Positions 17,741-26,579 of a DNA stretch of 46,654 nt are shown piece after piece. The DNA is taken from positions 1 through 46,654 of the forward strand of contig CAJWTP010000007.1 in the NCBI GenBank assembly GCA_913047325.1, read 5' to 3'. Each line of letters begins with the position of its first letter. Positions within the stretch are counted from its first letter, which is position 1. Position numbers and translations under genes: made by a program. Origin of the DNA: an uncultured Gammaproteobacteria bacterium (GTDB taxonomy: Bacteria > Pseudomonadota > Gammaproteobacteria > PS1 > Pseudothioglobaceae). A model generated the notes under the pieces. It did not search any database. It was given only the letters and a program-made list of their open reading frames with translations, and was not told the origin of the DNA.

Positions 17741-18652
17741 TTATCCCCAGCGTTTAACTAGTTTCATTTTGTCGCGCACGTCTTGTGGCCCCATAATGCT
17801 ACAGCCCATTCCTTGTGCGGTTTGTACAGCATTCTCAACCAGCTCTTCGTTGGTTGCAAGGACGCCACGTTTGAGATAGATGTTATCCTCAAGCCCGACA
17901 CGGATGTTGCCACCAGCTAGAACCGCCAAGGCAACATAAGGCAGTTGATTCCTGCTAATTGAGAAGGCTGAAAATGTCCAGTCCTTAGGGACATTTGACG
18001 TCATTGCGAGAAATGTATGGAGATCATCAGGTGCACCCCAGGGTATACCCATACAGAGCTGAATCATCACAGGGTCATCAATCAAACCTTGCTCTTTAAG
18101 CCAAATTGCAAACTGCAAATGACCGGTATCGAAAGCCTCAATTTCAGGTTTAACTCCGAGCGCTTGAACTTGTCTTGTCATTTCTTGCAATACTGAAGTG
18201 GTGTTGGTCATAACGTAATCACCTTGGCCAAAATTCATGGAGCCACAGTCAATGGTACATATCTCAGGAAGTATATTTGTGACATGTTCAAGTCGCTCTG
18301 TTGCGCCAACCATATCGGTTTCTTTGTCATTCAATGCCAGTGGTTCTTCAGCAGAACCAAAAACCATGTCACCACCCATCCCAGTGGTTAGATTCAAAAC
18401 CATATCAACCTTCGACTCTTTAATTAAATTAACAACCTCTACATAAAGAGCCGGGTCACGAGCAGGTGCGCCTGTTTTTGGATCTCTAACGTGGATGTGA
18501 ACAACGGCGGCGCCTGCCTGAGCTGCGCCAATGCAAGAGTCTGCAATTTGCTGAGGCGTAATGGGTATCTTGTCGGATCTCCCTGTCGTGTCTCCAGAAC
18601 CTGTAACTGCGCAAGTAATAAATACATCTCTCGATGGCTGTAGGCTTATCAT
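17741..18652 (-). CDS. BKACE family enzyme (DUF849), probable dehydrocarnitine cleavage enzyme
   Basis: BKACE proteins cleave beta-keto acids with acetyl-CoA. Next to a carnitine dehydrogenase the reaction is very likely 3-dehydrocarnitine plus acetyl-CoA to betainyl-CoA plus acetoacetate. The metal site HIHVRDPKTGAPARDP is visible near residue 47, with the FDTGHLQFA and CMGIPWG segments further on. I use ATG 18652 (303 residues) because GGAG lies 8 bases upstream and the following ITCAVTGSGDTTGRS is the family N-terminus; a longer frame to 18730 would add an unlikely extension. The thioesterase-dehydrogenase gene follows after 1 base. Confidence 0.87.
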   Translation of the reverse strand: MISLQPSRDVFITCAVTGSGDTTGRSDKIPITPQQIADSCIGAAQAGAAVVHIHVRDPKTGAPARDPALYVEVVNLIKESKVDMVLNLTTGMGGDMVFGSAEEPLALNDKETDMVGATERLEHVTNILPEICTIDCGSMNFGQGDYVMTNTTSVLQEMTRQVQALGVKPEIEAFDTGHLQFAIWLKEQGLIDDPVMIQLCMGIPWGAPDDLHTFLAMTSNVPKDWTFSAFSISRNQLPYVALAVLAGGNIRVGLEDNIYLKRGVLATNEELVENAVQTAQGMGCSIMGPQDVRDKMKLVKRWG

Positions 18653-18778
18653 AATAATTTCTCCAGTAGCTATAGTTACCTTATTGTAGACAAAATAAAG
18701 ACAAATTGAAAAGAATATGTTACTGTCCAATAGACGGTATGCTATACTTTTTCCGTCATTAATTCTACATAATACGAA
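18653..18778. promoter_or_regulatory. Divergent promoter region of the carnitine genes and their regulator
   Basis: These 126 bases separate the minus-strand carnitine operon from the plus-strand GlxA-type regulator. Toward the regulator, TATACT (18743-18748) lies 17 bases after TTACTG. Toward the operon, TACAAT lies 17 bases after TTTCAA on the minus strand. GACGG and CCGTC inverted copies (near 18733-18758) flank the regulator's -10. All calls are weak matches. Confidence 0.4.
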
Positions 18779-19750
18779 ATGAGTATATTCCTTAGTACAG
18801 AGACGACACTCAAGGTAACGATACTGGTATTGCCGGAATCCTCTATGTTGGTACTTGCCTCGCTGATAGACCCGATGAGAGCTGCAAACCGACTATCAAA
18901 GAGGCAATGCTTTAACTGGAAGCTTGTTACAACTGACGGTCTGCCGGTTAAATGTACTTGTGGACTTGAAATCACACCAGACGAAAAATTTAGCCCAACC
19001 GACAGAGGCAATCTATTTTTTATAGTTTCTGGTTTTAAACAATTTGAATACATCACTAATGATCAGATTGCGCTAGTAAGAAGGCTTGCATCCAGGTTTG
19101 ATGCTATGGGCGGTGTAGATACAGGCGCTTGGATTTTAGCTAAAGCAGGCCTACTGAACGGGAAATCTGCCACAACGCATTGGGAGGACCTTGAAGACTT
19201 TACAAGTAGCTTCAGAAGAACAAATGTCCAGCCAGACCGCTTTGTTATTGATAAAGATGTTGTTACAATTGGCGGCGCATCGCCAACCTTTGATTTCATG
19301 CTCCATTTAATTAGATCAAGGCTTGGCTACCCTTTAGCTTTAGAGGTGGCAAGTGTTTTTGTTTATGATGAGACACATTTTTCAACTGATGCACAGCCTT
19401 TAGTGTCATTGGGATTGTTGAATGATTTTGAGCCACGTGTGACTAAAGCAATACGTATCATGGAATCACGTCTCGACGAACCAATTTCAGTGGCTGCAGT
19501 TGCAAGAAAGCTATCAATGTCGAGTCGGAGATTGGAAAATCTTTTTCGTCAACATTTACAAACTTCACCAGGGTCATATTATTTGAATTTAAGACTTCAG
19601 CGTGCAAGAAAATATGTCGCTGACACGCTGTTACCTATGCAAGAGATAGCGATAAGGACTGGTTTTAATAGTCTATCAGCGTTTTCAAGATCATTTAAGC
19701 AGAGTTACCATAGTACGCCGAGCGCTTACCGTCAAAAAAATAGTCAATAG
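18779..19750 (+). CDS. GlxA-type AraC-family transcriptional regulator, likely of carnitine catabolism (CdhR-like)
   Basis: The 323-residue protein has an N-terminal DJ-1/PfpI-like ligand domain (VTILVLPESSMLVLASLIDP through the GGVDTGAWILAKAGLL segment, about residues 10-190). A C-terminal double helix-turn-helix of the AraC type follows (ISVAAVARKLSMSSRRLENLFRQHL and MQEIAIRTGFNSLSAFSRSFK, about residues 225-320). Regulators of this architecture control carnitine and glycine betaine catabolism in pseudomonads (CdhR, GbdR). Its divergent position against the carnitine operon makes it the likely activator. It could also act on the mttB-like gene, which is not shown. Confidence 0.85.
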   Translation: MSIFLSTETTLKVTILVLPESSMLVLASLIDPMRAANRLSKRQCFNWKLVTTDGLPVKCTCGLEITPDEKFSPTDRGNLFFIVSGFKQFEYITNDQIALVRRLASRFDAMGGVDTGAWILAKAGLLNGKSATTHWEDLEDFTSSFRRTNVQPDRFVIDKDVVTIGGASPTFDFMLHLIRSRLGYPLALEVASVFVYDETHFSTDAQPLVSLGLLNDFEPRVTKAIRIMESRLDEPISVAAVARKLSMSSRRLENLFRQHLQTSPGSYYLNLRLQRARKYVADTLLPMQEIAIRTGFNSLSAFSRSFKQSYHSTPSAYRQKNSQ

Positions 19751-19763
19751 TTAGAATTATTTC

Positions 19764-19779
19764 TTGCATACGAATGCAA
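19764..19779. promoter_or_regulatory. LacI-type operator, distal copy at the ABC ATPase promoter
   Basis: TTGCATACGAATGCAA is a near-perfect 16-bp palindrome with a central CG, as expected for a LacI-family operator. It lies upstream of the -35 hexamer, with its center 54 bp from the center of the second operator. The likely regulator is encoded at 23542. Confidence 0.8.
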
Positions 19780-19786
19780 ATACTTC

Positions 19787-19814
19787 TTGTAGGGAATAAG
19801 GCCTATGTTATAAT
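19787..19814 (+). promoter_or_regulatory. Promoter of the ABC ATPase-led catabolic operon
   Basis: TTGTAG (19787-19792) and a perfect TATAAT (19809-19814) are 16 bases apart, between two copies of the palindromic operator. The -10 is followed after 3 bases by the proximal operator, so transcription would start inside it. The same layout recurs at 30265. Confidence 0.75.
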
Positions 19815-19817
19815 TAT

Positions 19818-19833
19818 TTGCATTCGTATGCAT
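19818..19833. promoter_or_regulatory. LacI-type operator, proximal copy at the ABC ATPase promoter
   Basis: TTGCATTCGTATGCAT is the same palindrome in the opposite orientation, with one outer base changed. It begins 3 bases after the -10 hexamer and would cover the transcription start, so binding should block initiation. Confidence 0.8.
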
Positions 19834-19878
19834 TCATTTTATATACCATATGCAGCCCACTTAAACTAGGAGAGAGAT

Positions 19879-20931
19879 TTGGCTGAAATTCAATTAAAAA
19901 ATCTGACCAAGCGCTGGGGTAGTTTTGTGGGTGTAGAGGGTTTTAATTTAACTATTGCTGATGAAGAGTTCTTGGTATTGCTTGGACCATCAGGTTGTGG
20001 AAAGACGACCACTATGAGAATGATTGCAGGTCTAGAAGAGGTCACTGAAGGTGAAATAATAATTGATGGAAAAACTGTCAATGAATTAGAGCCAAAGGAC
20101 CGTGATGTTGCAATGGTTTTTCAGTCATATGCGCTCTATCCAAACATGAATGTCTATGAGAATATTCGTTTTCCCCTGAAAGTAAGAAAGGTGGATCGCG
20201 AATTACATGACGAGAAAGTGATGCGTGCATCTGGAATGGTCGAGCTAGACGACTTTTTACATCGCAAGCCGTCTGAACTGTCAGGTGGTCAGCGTCAACG
20301 TGTTGCTTTGGCAAGGGCGATTGTTCGTGAACCCACTGTGTTCTTGATGGATGAACCATTATCGAACCTTGATGCTAAGTTGCGGGTCTCTACTCGTGCA
20401 CAAATTAAGAATCTACAGCATGAGTTACGTGTCACAACCATTTACGTGACCCATGATCAGGTAGAGGCTATGACACTTGCTGATAGAGTGGTGGTGATGA
20501 ATGCTGGCGTTATTCAGCAGATTGGAACGCCAAAAGAAATTTACAATAAACCTGCCAATAGTTTTGTTGCAAGCTTTATTGGTGCTCCTGCTATGAATTT
20601 GATGCATGGTAGCATCAGCAACGGTACCTTTATTGGTGAAAATGTAAAAATCGAAGGACTAAATAAAGAACACTCTGGCGACATAACTTTGGGTTTTCGT
20701 GCCGAAGATGCATCCATAGTTGAAAGTGGAGGTGAGATATCTGGCGCCGCTTTTTCAGTTGAGCTTTTGGGTGATGCGACGATGGTCTCAATAAGGGCTG
20801 GTGGCGAATTAGTTTCAGTCAAATCTGAGAAAAACTACTATGCTGAAATTGGATCTACAGTTATGGCTCACGTTCCCGCGAATCTTTGTCTACTATTTAA
20901 TGAAGAGACTGGAGAAATGATTGACAATTAA
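19879..20931 (+). CDS. Sugar-type ABC transporter ATP-binding protein (MalK/UgpC family)
   Basis: This 350-residue ATPase powers uptake through the permeases at 31772 and 32802. Visible motifs are Walker [10 protein letters not shown] (36-44), Q-loop VFQSYALYP, signature [14 protein letters not shown] (134-147), Walker B FLMDEP, and the switch histidine in [10 protein letters not shown] (192). The C-terminal third is the TOBE-type regulatory domain of MalK-like proteins. The start is TTG at 19879, supported by AGGAGAGA 6-8 bases upstream. It is the first gene of an apparent ten-gene operon reaching 29097 and is the only ATPase of the cluster. A truncated relic of a second copy lies at 34879. 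Confidence 0.92.
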   Translation: MAEIQLKNLTKRWGSFVGVEGFNLTIADEEFLVLLGPSGCGKTTTMRMIAGLEEVTEGEIIIDGKTVNELEPKDRDVAMVFQSYALYPNMNVYENIRFPLKVRKVDRELHDEKVMRASGMVELDDFLHRKPSELSGGQRQRVALARAIVREPTVFLMDEPLSNLDAKLRVSTRAQIKNLQHELRVTTIYVTHDQVEAMTLADRVVVMNAGVIQQIGTPKEIYNKPANSFVASFIGAPAMNLMHGSISNGTFIGENVKIEGLNKEHSGDITLGFRAEDASIVESGGEISGAAFSVELLGDATMVSIRAGGELVSVKSEKNYYAEIGSTVMAHVPANLCLLFNEETGEMIDN

Positions 20932-21456
20932 ATGCTATATACAAATATCACAACACAAATTAAATTGCACATGAATAAAAACGAAAAATCAAAGGAAACA
21001 TACACAGTAGTTAAGGCTATGGAGGATGCTTTAATTGCTGGCTCAAATGATATGGGCAAGTATTTCCATGAAAAATTTCGTTGGATGGGGAATCAGGGTT
21101 GTGGCACTAAAAATAGCCTTGAAGAGTTTCGAAATAATTGGCAATTGCCCCTTAGGGCTGCTTTTACCGACCGAAAATACAATACAGATAGGTTTTTGGC
21201 GGATGGAGAGTGGGCTGCATGTTTTGGTCATATTGATGCTACCCATAGTGGTGAATTTATGGGTATAGAGCCGACCAACAAACGAGTGAAAATTCACTAC
21301 ACAGATTTTTGGGAAGTTAAAGAAGGACTTATAACTGATAACTGGGTGACAGTAGACTTCCCAAGTGTATTGGCACAACTTGGAGTAGACGTATTTAACG
21401 GTCAAGGCTGGGAGACCTATGATCGAGGTGAAAAAATACCACCAAAGCCCGAATAA
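20932..21456 (+). CDS. SnoaL-like (NTF2-fold) protein, single-domain
   Basis: A 174-residue protein of the SnoaL/ester-cyclase type within the NTF2-like superfamily. The stretch [20 protein letters not shown], then [38 protein letters not shown], matches the C-terminal half of the tandem proteins at 33706 and 29135 (compare FRAAFTDRIFNG and PTGEFMGIP). Its ATG at 20932 follows the ATPase stop directly; an internal ATG at 20971 is the alternative start, and neither has a strong ribosome site. SnoaL-like proteins bind small organic substrates and catalyze cyclization, isomerization or hydrolysis. The substrate is unknown. Confidence 0.75.
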   Translation: MLYTNITTQIKLHMNKNEKSKETYTVVKAMEDALIAGSNDMGKYFHEKFRWMGNQGCGTKNSLEEFRNNWQLPLRAAFTDRKYNTDRFLADGEWAACFGHIDATHSGEFMGIEPTNKRVKIHYTDFWEVKEGLITDNWVTVDFPSVLAQLGVDVFNGQGWETYDRGEKIPPKPE

Positions 21457-21467
21457 ATGAGGACATC

Positions 21468-22778
21468 ATGGCTATTCAGTATTTAAAGAAAGGAAAAAAT
21501 GAAGCAGACCGAGCAGTAGATGATGCGAAAGTCAGAGGGGTTGTTGAAGACACTCTCAAGGCGATTGAAGAGAGAGGCGATAATGCCGTTAGAGAGTACT
21601 CTCAAAAGTTTGATAATTACACGCCAAAATCTTTCAAATTAAGCGCCGATGAAATCGACAGCTTAGTAAAAAAAGTAGCTCCACAGGACTTGGAGGATAT
21701 AAAGTTTGCTCAGTCACAAATAAGGAAATTTGCGCAAGCGCAACGCGACTCTATGCAGGATATAGAAGTTGAAACCATGCCTGGCGTTACCCTTGGGCAT
21801 AAGAACATACCAGTACAGTCTGTGGGTTGCTATGTTCCTGGTGGCAAGTTTCCAATGGTAGCCTCAGCGCATATGTCAATTGTGACAGCAAGTGTTGCAA
21901 AAGTACCCAGAATCATTGCTTGCACCCCACCATTTGAAGGTGAGCCAAATCCAGCAGTGATTGCTGCTATGCACCTCGGCGGTGCCCAAGAGATTTATGT
22001 CATTGGTGGAATTCAGGCAGTCGGCGCAATGGCTCTTGGTACTGAAACGATTGACCCAGTTGATATGCTTGTTGGTCCGGGCAATGCCTATGTTGCTGAA
22101 GCCAAAAGGCAACTATTTGGACGAGTAGGTATCGATTTACTTGCCGGGCCAACAGAAACTATGGTGATAGCTGATGAGACCGTGGATGCTGAATTATGTG
22201 CCACTGATTTACTTGGACAGGCAGAACATGGTTATGATTCTCCAGCCGTTTTGGTGACTAACAAACAAAAACTGGCAGAAGATACCCTCTCTGAGATAGA
22301 GAGAATTTTAAAGATTCTTCCAACAGCGAATACGGCTGCAGTTAGCTGGGAAGAATACGGTGAAGTCATTCTCTGCGATAGTTACGAAGAGATGCTCAAT
22401 GTTGCCAATGATATAGCGTCAGAGCATGTTCAGGTTATGACGGATCGAGACCAATGGTTTTTAGATAATATGCACTCCTATGGCGCGCTATTTCTAGGGC
22501 CTAGAACCAACGTATCAAATGGTGACAAGGTAATCGGGACCAATCACACTTTGCCAACAAAAAAAGCCGGCAAATATACTGGTGGATTGTGGGTTGGCAA
22601 ATTCCTTAAAACGCATAGCTATCAAGAAATAACTACTGATGAAGCGGCCACCAAAATTGGTGAATATTGCTCTCGTTTATGCATGCTCGAATCATTTGTT
22701 GGTCACGCAGAACAAGCGAATATTAGGGTTCGCCGTTATGGCGGAAAAGATATACCCTATGGAGAAGCTGCAGAATGA
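21468..22778 (+). CDS. Histidinol-dehydrogenase-family NAD-dependent alcohol dehydrogenase (HpsN-like)
   Basis: The 436-residue protein belongs to the HisD superfamily, which oxidizes a primary alcohol through an aldehyde to an acid with NAD+ and zinc. Counterparts of the zinc ligands and catalytic pair are present: Q251 and H254 (GQAEHGY), D353 (NGDKVIG), H413 (GHAEQ), and E319-H320 (ASEHVQ). No other his gene is nearby. The segment [20 protein letters not shown] and the start AIQYLKKG resemble sulfopropanediol dehydrogenase HpsN and other catabolic HisD paralogs, so a role in carbon catabolism is far more likely than histidine synthesis. The substrate is not certain. Its last 4 bases overlap the next gene. 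Confidence 0.82.
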   Translation: MAIQYLKKGKNEADRAVDDAKVRGVVEDTLKAIEERGDNAVREYSQKFDNYTPKSFKLSADEIDSLVKKVAPQDLEDIKFAQSQIRKFAQAQRDSMQDIEVETMPGVTLGHKNIPVQSVGCYVPGGKFPMVASAHMSIVTASVAKVPRIIACTPPFEGEPNPAVIAAMHLGGAQEIYVIGGIQAVGAMALGTETIDPVDMLVGPGNAYVAEAKRQLFGRVGIDLLAGPTETMVIADETVDAELCATDLLGQAEHGYDSPAVLVTNKQKLAEDTLSEIERILKILPTANTAAVSWEEYGEVILCDSYEEMLNVANDIASEHVQVMTDRDQWFLDNMHSYGALFLGPRTNVSNGDKVIGTNHTLPTKKAGKYTGGLWVGKFLKTHSYQEITTDEAATKIGEYCSRLCMLESFVGHAEQANIRVRRYGGKDIPYGEAAE

Positions 22779-23542
22779 TTGAACTGCCTAAAACTCCATC
22801 TATGTCACTTCATGGTCGTAAAGCTCTTATTATTGGAGCATCTTCTGGTATTGGTTTAGGTTGTGCCGTAGCTTTGGCTGAAGCAGGAGCGCATGTATGC
22901 TTATCAGCTAGAAACGTCAACAACCTTAATCAGGTCGTTAAAGCTGTTCAAACAAAAGGCTGTAGCGCTGAAGCAATGGTTTTGGATATTTCTGATATTG
23001 AAACTACGCAAGAATCAATTGCAACTAATGGTCCTTTTGATATCTTGGTTAATAGTGCTGGTTTAGGTCGTCATGCGCCATCTCAGGACACCACCAAAGA
23101 GGATTTTGATGAGGTCATGAATGTCAATCTTCGTGGGGCCTATTTTGTGACACAGGCCGTAGCAAATGGTCTAATCAATAGCAACAGGCCCGGCTCTTTA
23201 ATAAATATTTCATCTCAAATGGGACATGTAGGAGGTATTGACAGAGCTGTTTATTCTGCATCCAAACATGCAGTAGAAGGTTTTACTAAAGCTATGGCAA
23301 TTGAGTGGGGCCCTTATCAAATTCGAGTCAATACCATTTGCCCTACGTTTGTTCATACCCCCCTAACACAATCTACTTTCGATAATCCCGAACGTATAAG
23401 ATGGATTAAAGAAAAGATTAAGCTCGGACGGATTTGTGAAGTTGAAGATATTATGGGTGCGGTAGTGTTTCTTGCCTCTGACGCTTCTGCGATGATTACG
23501 GGGTCAGCATTGATGGTGGATGGAGGTTGGACGGCGGATTAA
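22775..23542 (+). CDS. SDR family oxidoreductase
   Basis: A classical 255-residue short-chain dehydrogenase. The cofactor site GASSGIGLG is near residues 21-29, the NSAG segment near 93, the catalytic tyrosine and lysine in YSASK (160-164), and the C-terminal [12 protein letters not shown] typical of FabG-like sugar or polyol dehydrogenases. It begins with ATGA overlapping the preceding dehydrogenase. The two likely act on successive oxidation states of the imported compound. Confidence 0.88.
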   Translation: MIELPKTPSMSLHGRKALIIGASSGIGLGCAVALAEAGAHVCLSARNVNNLNQVVKAVQTKGCSAEAMVLDISDIETTQESIATNGPFDILVNSAGLGRHAPSQDTTKEDFDEVMNVNLRGAYFVTQAVANGLINSNRPGSLINISSQMGHVGGIDRAVYSASKHAVEGFTKAMAIEWGPYQIRVNTICPTFVHTPLTQSTFDNPERIRWIKEKIKLGRICEVEDIMGAVVFLASDASAMITGSALMVDGGWTAD

Positions 23543-24555
23543 TGGCAACTAAAAAAATAACCTCATTGGAAGTGGCAAAATTGGCTGGTGTAAGCCAGTC
23601 TGCAGTTTCTCGTGTGTTCACACCTGGCGCCTCTGTTTCAAAAAAAACAAATGAGAAAGTTCGTCGTGCTGCTTCAAAGCTCGGCTATCGTCCAAACATC
23701 TTGGCTCGATCATTAATTACAGGAAAGTCAAGAATCATTGGTCTAGTGGTTTCACATCTAGATAATTATTTTTATCCAGAAGCGTTAGAGCTCCTCTCTA
23801 ATGCTTTGCAAAAAAAAGGCTACCATGTGTTGGTTTTTATGGCCTCAAAAACATCGGGAAATATTGATGATGTTGTGGATGAAATTCTTGATTATCAGGT
23901 TGATAGTATTATTCTAGCTTCTGTTGCAATGTCATCAAATCTTGCCACTAGATGTACTTCTGCGGGGGTTCCTGTAATTTTATTTAACCGAACCCAAGAC
24001 GACAATAGGCTTTCAAGTGTCACTTCAGACAATTTTGCTGGCGGGAAAAAGGCTGCGAGATTCTTGATTGCTGGGGGCCACAAACGCATAGCTTATATAG
24101 CTGGATGGGAAGGAGCTTCGACTCAGCGTGATAGAGAAGCTGGTTTTGTCAAAGAGCTGAAAGAGCACGGAATATCTCTTTATGCTTATGAGGTTGGTAA
24201 TTTTGTTCGAGATGAAGCTCGACAGGCTGCACGGAAAATGTTTACCGCTGATGAAATACCCGATGCGGTTTTTGTAGCAAGTGATGATATGTCATTTGCA
24301 GTAATGGATGTAATTCGTTTTGAGCTTGGGTTAAAGATACCAGAACAAGTTTCTGTTGTTGGTTATGACGATGTTCCTGTTGCATCATGGCCTGCCTATG
24401 ATTTAACAACTGTTAGACAACCAGCAAATCGTATGGTGGCAGAAACTATTTCAATTATTCTTGAGTGTATTGAAGATAAGGAAACTAAGCCACGTCGAAT
24501 ACAAATAGATGGGCCGCTTGTAATACGCGGCTCGGCAAGAATTTCAAATAAATGA
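23542..24555 (+). CDS. LacI-family transcriptional repressor of the cluster
   Basis: The N-terminal DNA-binding domain is clear: ITSLEVAKLAGVSQSAVSRVF, then the hinge region KVRRAASKLGYRPNILARSL, followed by a periplasmic-binding-protein-like ligand domain. I take ATG 23542, which shares its A with the stop of the SDR gene (TAATG), giving 337 residues. Five palindromes with a central CG (TTGCATACGAATGCAA type) occur at this cluster's promoters and are its likely binding sites. As the repressor gene lies inside the operon they control, it would be autoregulated. The inducer is unknown. Confidence 0.9.
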   Translation: MATKKITSLEVAKLAGVSQSAVSRVFTPGASVSKKTNEKVRRAASKLGYRPNILARSLITGKSRIIGLVVSHLDNYFYPEALELLSNALQKKGYHVLVFMASKTSGNIDDVVDEILDYQVDSIILASVAMSSNLATRCTSAGVPVILFNRTQDDNRLSSVTSDNFAGGKKAARFLIAGGHKRIAYIAGWEGASTQRDREAGFVKELKEHGISLYAYEVGNFVRDEARQAARKMFTADEIPDAVFVASDDMSFAVMDVIRFELGLKIPEQVSVVGYDDVPVASWPAYDLTTVRQPANRMVAETISIILECIEDKETKPRRIQIDGPLVIRGSARISNK

Positions 24556-24572
24556 TCTGAATGGAAGGAAGA

Positions 24573-25550
24573 ATGAAAGGATTTGATCCGAAATTTGAAA
24601 ATTTTCCTGATTATATAAATGGCATTACCTACGAGATCTGGGAAGAGGAGTCTGGTGTAGAAAAGTTGCACGAGTATTACGCTTCCGACGTTGTAATGAG
24701 AACCCCTTCGTCCATAATTATTGGCAACGAGAGAGTCATCGCAGCGACTGAAGCCACATTATTAGAGTTCCCAGATAGGAAACTTATTGGTGAAGATGTT
24801 ATCTGGTCAGGCTCCCCTGAAGAAGGCATGTTATCTTCACATCGTATTATATCTACAGCAACGCATTTGGGTGACGGACAGTTCGGTAAAGCAACCGGTA
24901 AAAAGTTGACCTATCGAGTTATTGCCGACTGCCATGCAATTAATAATCAAATCAACGACGAGTGGCTTACACGCGACCGTGGCGCTATGGTCCGTCAAAT
25001 GGGATGGACGCCTGAGAATTTTGCCAGACAGGAAATTGATCATGAAGGAGGTCCAGACAAGTGTGTACGGCCATTTTCACCCTCAATTGATCAGCCCGGA
25101 CCTTATAAGGGGAAAGGCAATGAAAACGAATGGGGCACAAGGTACAGTGATATTCTTAATCGCCTTATGAACTCTGACATATCAGTTATTCACAAAGAAT
25201 ATGACCGAGCCTGTCAATTGGGGTATCCAGGTGGTTTTACAGGTTATTCTTTTTCCGATGCCAAACTCTTTTGGACGGGACTGAGGTCATCCCTGCCAAG
25301 CGCATCTTTTGAAATTGAACATCAGATAGGACGTGATGATCCAATGATGCCACCAAGAGCCGCTCTAAGATGGACTTTAAAAGGAAAACACGATGGTTTG
25401 GGTTTGTTTGGAGAGCCAACAGGTGCGGAGTTATATTTAATGGGTATTTCCCATGCAGAATTTGGTCCATGGGGCCTACGTCGCGAATATGTTGTATTTG
25501 ATGAAACTGCAATTTGGAAACAAATCATTCTAAAAACGGGCCAAGTATGA
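24573..25550 (+). CDS. Tandem SnoaL-like protein (ester cyclase family)
   Basis: Two NTF2-like halves are recognizable: an N-terminal one around YEIWEEESGVEKLHEYYASD and a second around LNRLMNSDISVIHKEYDRAC. Start 24573 is preferred over 24561 because GGAAGGAAGA directly precedes it; that gives 325 residues. It is more divergent than its relatives at 29135 and 33706. The stop overlaps the start of the cupin gene by 4 bases (ATGA), which suggests coupled translation. The substrate is unknown. Confidence 0.7.
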   Translation: MKGFDPKFENFPDYINGITYEIWEEESGVEKLHEYYASDVVMRTPSSIIIGNERVIAATEATLLEFPDRKLIGEDVIWSGSPEEGMLSSHRIISTATHLGDGQFGKATGKKLTYRVIADCHAINNQINDEWLTRDRGAMVRQMGWTPENFARQEIDHEGGPDKCVRPFSPSIDQPGPYKGKGNENEWGTRYSDILNRLMNSDISVIHKEYDRACQLGYPGGFTGYSFSDAKLFWTGLRSSLPSASFEIEHQIGRDDPMMPPRAALRWTLKGKHDGLGLFGEPTGAELYLMGISHAEFGPWGLRREYVVFDETAIWKQIILKTGQV

Positions 25551-26512
25551 CACAACAAGAAATGGAACCACAAATAGTCCGCTTTAATGAATTAAAGCCT
25601 TGCAAAACAGCATTTATTGATGCACACACTCCAGGCTCTAATAAAAAAGATAACTTTTCCATTATCGGTTCAGGGGTTTCAGAAAGTCCTGATCAATTTG
25701 TACATATAACTGAAACACCTGGGTTTAATATTGGTGCAGCTGGACAGCCTCCACAATGCTTTAATTCTCTTCATTACCATAACACCGCGGAGGTTTTCTT
25801 TGTATTAAAAGGCTGCTGGCGCTTCTTTTGGGGTCTCGATGGGAGTGCTGGAGAAGTGATTTTAAATGAAGGCGATATCTTTAATATCCCTACTCATGTT
25901 TTCCGAGGTTTTGAAAATGTTGGCAGAGAATATGGCATGATTATGTCGATTTTAGGAGGTGATGATTCAGGAGGAGGTGTTATTTGGGCGCCACAGGTTT
26001 TGGATGCAGCAAAAGCACACGGTCTAATTCTTAGTGAAACCGGTCTTTTATACGATACTAAAAAAGGACAACAATTACCAGTTGGAGAAAAGCCGATGAC
26101 CAAGTTAACTGAAGAAGAACTACAAGAGATTCCTGAAGTGCCAGTTCATTATGTTGTTCGAGATTATGTTGCTCGTTATTGGGATCTTATGGCTTTGTCA
26201 AAGAATGAACCTTGCTTGGTAATTGGCGAAAAAGGTCTATTGAAAGACAAGCCAGGATTTGAGATTGAATTTATTAGTTCCGAATCATTAACAAAAAAGC
26301 CATACAGTAATAATCGTTTTGAAGTATTAATGCCGATGAAGGGCGGTTGGAGTCTGACTTGGAATAGCGGTGAAACTGTTCTTAATTCTGGTGACACATG
26401 CCTATTGAAACCAAACTTTGAGCATTCATTGATTGCCGTTGATTCACCTGAATCTAGCCTCTATCGTATAACTAATACTGAAGATCCTGCAGGTCCAACA
26501 TGGAGAGGCTAA
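25547..26512 (+). CDS. Two-domain cupin protein
   Basis: A 321-residue bicupin. The first cupin has the metal-binding type motif HYHNTAEVFFVLKGCWRFFWG (near residues 85-105) and NEGDIFNIPTHVFRGFENV. The second, near 265-310, has only a weak motif (MKGGWSLTWNSGE; GDTCLLKPNFEHSL), so one metal site at most is likely. The layout resembles gentisate-dioxygenase-like and other cupin enzymes or sugar isomerases. The ATG at 25547 overlaps the preceding stop, replacing a longer frame from 25514. The role in the pathway is unknown. Confidence 0.75.
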   Translation: MTQQEMEPQIVRFNELKPCKTAFIDAHTPGSNKKDNFSIIGSGVSESPDQFVHITETPGFNIGAAGQPPQCFNSLHYHNTAEVFFVLKGCWRFFWGLDGSAGEVILNEGDIFNIPTHVFRGFENVGREYGMIMSILGGDDSGGGVIWAPQVLDAAKAHGLILSETGLLYDTKKGQQLPVGEKPMTKLTEEELQEIPEVPVHYVVRDYVARYWDLMALSKNEPCLVIGEKGLLKDKPGFEIEFISSESLTKKPYSNNRFEVLMPMKGGWSLTWNSGETVLNSGDTCLLKPNFEHSLIAVDSPESSLYRITNTEDPAGPTWRG

Positions 26513-26579
26513 TCTACAAAAAATCACTAATCAATTTTGAATTAATTTGGATTGTCAAAACTATATTAAGGAGCGATAA

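Noticed and set aside
21468-22778. Histidine biosynthesis gene hisD
   Set aside because: No other his gene is near, it is inside a LacI-controlled catabolic operon, and its N-terminus is unlike biosynthetic HisD.
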